Shown piece after piece: positions 62,161-64,000 of a DNA stretch of 64,000 nt. The translations under genes were made by a program, and so were the position numbers. This stretch comes from VAZQ01 sp963753575 (lineage in GTDB: Bacteria > Pseudomonadota > Alphaproteobacteria > Rhizobiales > Xanthobacteraceae): NCBI GenBank assembly GCA_963753575.1, contig CAVWCR010000002.1, positions 1 through 64,000 of the forward strand, given 5' to 3'. The notes under the pieces are model-generated. The model saw only the letters and a list, made by a program, of their open reading frames with translations. It was not told the origin of the DNA and made no database searches. How positions within the stretch are numbered: the first letter of the stretch is position 1; each line of letters begins with the position of its first letter.

Positions 62161-62234
62161 TGCCCCATTTCCGAAGTTCGTTAAGTCATCGCTGCACCCT
62201 CCTGACACGAACTTCGGAAACAAAGGGGCACTAG
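62158..62234. repeat. Palindromic repeat element 1 (TAGTGCC...GGGGCACTA)
   Basis: Outer arms TAGTGCCCC and GGGGCACTA, inner arms TTCCGAAGTTCGT and ACGAACTTCGGAA around a 25-base centre. The left end includes the stop codon of the gene at 61867. It shares end sequences with the elements at 62248 and 62494. Confidence 0.75.
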
Positions 62235-62247
62235 CAACTCTATGATA

Positions 62248-62325
62248 CTAGTGCCGCTTTTCGATCTGAAGTTCCTAAGTGAGTTTGCCGCAAGTGTTGT
62301 AGGAACTTCAGATCGGCGGCACTAG
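62248..62325. repeat. Palindromic repeat element 2 (CTAGTGCCG...CGGCACTAG)
   Basis: Outer ends CTAGTGCCG and CGGCACTAG with inner arms CGATCTGAAGTTCCTA and TAGGAACTTCAGATCG. It is the most perfect of the three elements. Same family as 62158 and 62494. Confidence 0.75.
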
Positions 62326-62383
62326 TGCGGCGGTTCAGAAGTCCGCACCGTTTTTGCCGCGAGTCCGAGATGCGGAGTTCTGA

Positions 62384-62477
62384 GCCAAAGCCACAACCAA
62401 AGCCACAGAACCAAAGCCACAGAACCAAAGCCACAGAACCAAAGCCACAGAACCAAAGCCACAGAACCAAAGCCACA
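62384..62477. repeat. 14-bp tandem repeat (unit CCAAAGCCACAGAA), about seven copies
   Basis: Five perfect copies run from 62397 to 62466, flanked by one partial copy on each side. It lies between palindromic elements 2 and 3 in non-coding DNA. The copy number suggests a variable-number tandem repeat. Confidence 0.9.
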
Positions 62478-62493
62478 CTAGATCAATTAGTTG

Positions 62494-62571
62494 CTAGTGT
62501 TCTTCAATTCCGAAGTTCCTAGTCGCGTGCGCCGCGACTGCGGTAGGAACTTCAAATCGGCGGCACTGGAG
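62494..62571. repeat. Palindromic repeat element 3 (CTAGTG...GGCACTGGAG), degenerate
   Basis: Inner arms CCGAAGTTCCTA and TAGGAACTTC are kept; the outer ends are less perfect than in elements 1 and 2. The centre (gtcgcgtgcgccgcgactgcgg) differs from the others. Confidence 0.7.
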
Positions 62572-62613
62572 CATGATCCCGGAAAGTTGCAGACTTTTGG
62601 GTTAAGATCATGC
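62571..62613. repeat. GCATGATC...GATCATGC palindrome
   Basis: Arms GCATGATC (62571-62578) and GATCATGC (62606-62613) with a 27-base centre. Repeats with these ends are frequent between genes in Bradyrhizobium and relatives, from general knowledge. It abuts palindromic element 3. Confidence 0.65.
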
Positions 62614-62707
62614 AACCAAGCAACGATTCGAGCGCAATGGTGACTCAACCTAAGGCGAATTTCGCTCGAAGGCTTGTGCGCACGATCCAATCCGGCGGAG
62701 CATGCAG

Positions 62708-63067
62708 ATGAGCGGGTTTCGTGAACCAAACTTGAGCGAAAGACAGGCTGCCTCCGCGAAAGCGCGCAAAGCCGCACTGGATAAGTTTCGTGCGCAGGCT
62801 CGTCCGGGTGATCCGGCCTTCGTGCAACAGCAGGCCGATCGCATGTCGCGCGCGGCGGACCGCACGGCTGCCAAGAACGCTCGCGCGGCCGAGAAGGCTG
62901 ATAAGAAGGCGCGCGAGGCCGCGGCGCTCGATCAGGCGGCTCGCGATGCCGCCCAAACGGCCGCCAACGATGCGGCGGAGAAGAAGGCACGCGCGGCCAC
63001 TCTCGAGGCCGACCAAAAGGCCGCCCGCGACAAGCGCTATGCGGCCCGCAAAGCGCGCCAGAAGTAG
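62708..63067 (+). CDS. DUF6481-family small basic protein
   Basis: A 119-residue, highly charged helical protein (MSGFREPNLSERQAASAKAR; RAAEKADKKAREAAALDQAA) ending KRYAARKARQK. The MSGF-x-EP-x-x-x-x-RQ start is typical of DUF6481 proteins of alphaproteobacteria. ATG 62702 is an alternative start. Its function is unknown. It resembles in composition the neighbour at 61867, but the two share no clear alignable block. It stands alone after a repeat cluster. Confidence 0.8.
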   Translation: MSGFREPNLSERQAASAKARKAALDKFRAQARPGDPAFVQQQADRMSRAADRTAAKNARAAEKADKKAREAAALDQAARDAAQTAANDAAEKKARAATLEADQKAARDKRYAARKARQK

Positions 63068-63137
63068 CTGACATCGCCGCAAGTTGCAGCCACCGCCCGC
63101 GATGGGTGCCCGGTAGCGCGTCGGGCCGGCTGCGGCG

Positions 63138-64000
63138 CTATTCCGCCGGCTCTGCCGGTGCCATCGTGTCGACGCGAACATGCCGAAGCATCGTTTCCGC
63201 GAAGCTCTGCTCGGACGGCGCCGTGAAACGGGCCGAGCGCACGCGATAGCTCTCAGGCGTGGCGCCCGGCAGCGGCTTGCCCGCGGCATGATCTTTCAGC
63301 GTCTGCAGGAGCAGGCGGCGGATGCGTGCGATTGCGGTGTCACTGATGCCGAGATGCTCGAGCGCGCGGTCGGCGATCGGCCCCATCGATTCCTGAATGG
63401 CGCAGTCCTGGATGCCGAGCCCGCGCATGCCGGTGAAGGAGCCGCCGCTTGCTTGCAGCGCGCGGTCGATCAGGTAGTCGTTGTCCTTGTTCTGGACGGC
63501 GCGGTCGGAGCCCGGGATGTTCTCGGTGTGGATGCCCTTGTAGGCCTTCGAGCGCGCGAGGTCCTCTTCGGTCAAGGGCCGCGTCGGGTTGAAGTCGACG
63601 CTGTAGAGCATGGTGTTCTCGTCGTCGATCGGCGCCCAGACGTGCGCGGCCATCGGGTTCGAGGCGATGATCTTATGAAACGGCATTAGCATCACGTTCG
63701 CGGTCCAGAACGTGCCATCAGCGCCCATGTCGCGGCCGGAGCCGGCGACAAAGCCGAAGTCGGTCGGGACCACCTCGTAGCGCGTCGGCACCACGCCCAT
63801 CTCCTTATGCGCGCTGCCGCCGTGCAGGAAGGAGAGGTGGCTTGAGTCGAAGCCGCCTTCGAGGCCCTGCAGCCAGTTGCATTCCTGGATGTGGCGCGTG
63901 GCGTAGCGCTGGCTCGCCGGCACATTGGCCCATTCGAGCTCCGGGAACGCGGGCTTGTGCTCGCTTGAGCCCATATAGGTCCACACAATGCTGCCGCGCT
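63138..64000 (-). CDS. Rieske non-heme iron oxygenase, C-terminal catalytic part (cut by window edge)
   Basis: The frame is open to the right edge (RGSIVWTYMGSSEHK, matching the residues just after the Rieske cluster), so the N-terminal [2Fe-2S] domain lies outside. The visible ~287 residues contain the mononuclear-iron motif NWLQGLEGGFDSSHLSFLHG, with the 2-His ligands, and WAPIDDENTMLYSVDFNPTR. This resembles the phenoxybenzoate/phthalate-type group. It would hydroxylate or demethylate an aromatic substrate with electrons from a separate reductase. The C-terminus ends TMAPAEPAE. Confidence 0.88.
   Translation of the reverse strand, partial: RGSIVWTYMGSSEHKPAFPELEWANVPASQRYATRHIQECNWLQGLEGGFDSSHLSFLHGGSAHKEMGVVPTRYEVVPTDFGFVAGSGRDMGADGTFWTANVMLMPFHKIIASNPMAAHVWAPIDDENTMLYSVDFNPTRPLTEEDLARSKAYKGIHTENIPGSDRAVQNKDNDYLIDRALQASGGSFTGMRGLGIQDCAIQESMGPIADRALEHLGISDTAIARIRRLLLQTLKDHAAGKPLPGATPESYRVRSARFTAPSEQSFAETMLRHVRVDTMAPAEPAE

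Noticed and set aside
62384..62477. CRISPR array
   Set aside because: The repeat unit is 14 bp in direct tandem without spacers, and no cas gene is present.

Overview
The window looks like chromosomal DNA of a GC-rich alphaproteobacterium, most likely Hyphomicrobiales (Rhizobiales) close to the Bradyrhizobium/Nitrobacteraceae-Xanthobacteraceae group. The pointers are the cysG-DUF2849-cysI-DUF934 sulfite-reduction operon, DUF2336 proteins inside a che operon, a DUF6481 protein, orphan Bug (TctC-like) binding proteins, and dispersed palindromes of the GCATGATC...GATCATGC type. No rRNA, tRNA, CRISPR array or intact insertion sequence was seen.

Layout. (1) 1-9 kb is a decaying surface-polysaccharide region: a Wzx-like flippase cut by the left edge, a UDP-glucuronate decarboxylase pseudogene with four frameshifts, an intact UDP-glucose dehydrogenase, a phosphatase with an in-frame stop, an FkbM methyltransferase, a DUF218/YdcF protein and an IS630 transposase remnant. 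(2) 10-19 kb is a chemotaxis operon: DUF2336 fragment, cheR 3' fragment, cheD, cheB, a STAS-receiver fusion, cheA, cheY, an unknown gene and DUF2336. A convergent Hpt-like gene and a broken response regulator follow. (3) 19.6-21.7 kb is an exonuclease-CBS-DUF294 gene broken by one frameshift. (4) 21.7-33 kb is a probable secondary-metabolite cluster: Sfp-type phosphopantetheinyl transferase, EctB-like diaminobutyrate aminotransferase, a 1357-residue Pls/PosA-type membrane NRPS (A-PCP-six membrane segments with hexapeptide-like domains), a diaminopropionate ammonia-lyase-like enzyme and two secreted SxxK hydrolases. (5) 33.5-37.5 kb is assimilatory sulfite reduction. (6) 37.5-53 kb is a mosaic of probable aromatic/organic-acid catabolism genes: UbiD, HpaB-type hydroxylase, alpha/beta hydrolase, LigI-like amidohydrolase, CmcJ-like oxidoreductase, GGDEF-EAL regulator, three Bug proteins, a ThDP enzyme and an Old Yellow Enzyme. 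(7) 53.2-57.6 kb holds a membrane-anchored double AAA+ protein with a release-factor-2-like C-terminus, and an amidohydrolase. (8) 58.4-61.4 kb is a compact three-gene unit: small protein, M14/AstE-like zinc hydrolase, PGM1-like ATP-grasp peptide ligase. (9) 61.4-64 kb is repeat-rich, with two small Lys/Ala-rich proteins, a methyltransferase relic and a Rieske oxygenase cut by the right edge.

How the parts may work together. In the NRPS cluster, the aminotransferase would supply 2,4-diaminobutyrate, the transferase would activate the carrier domain, and the membrane synthetase would polymerise a basic amino acid of the non-alpha-poly-amino-acid type; the secreted hydrolases could trim it. No ectA or ectC is present, so ectoine is not the evident product. 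The three strongest candidates for new biology are this cluster, the AAA+/release-factor fusion, and the M14/ATP-grasp unit, which could be an add/remove pair acting on a peptide or protein end. All functional links are inferred from sequence and neighbourhood only.
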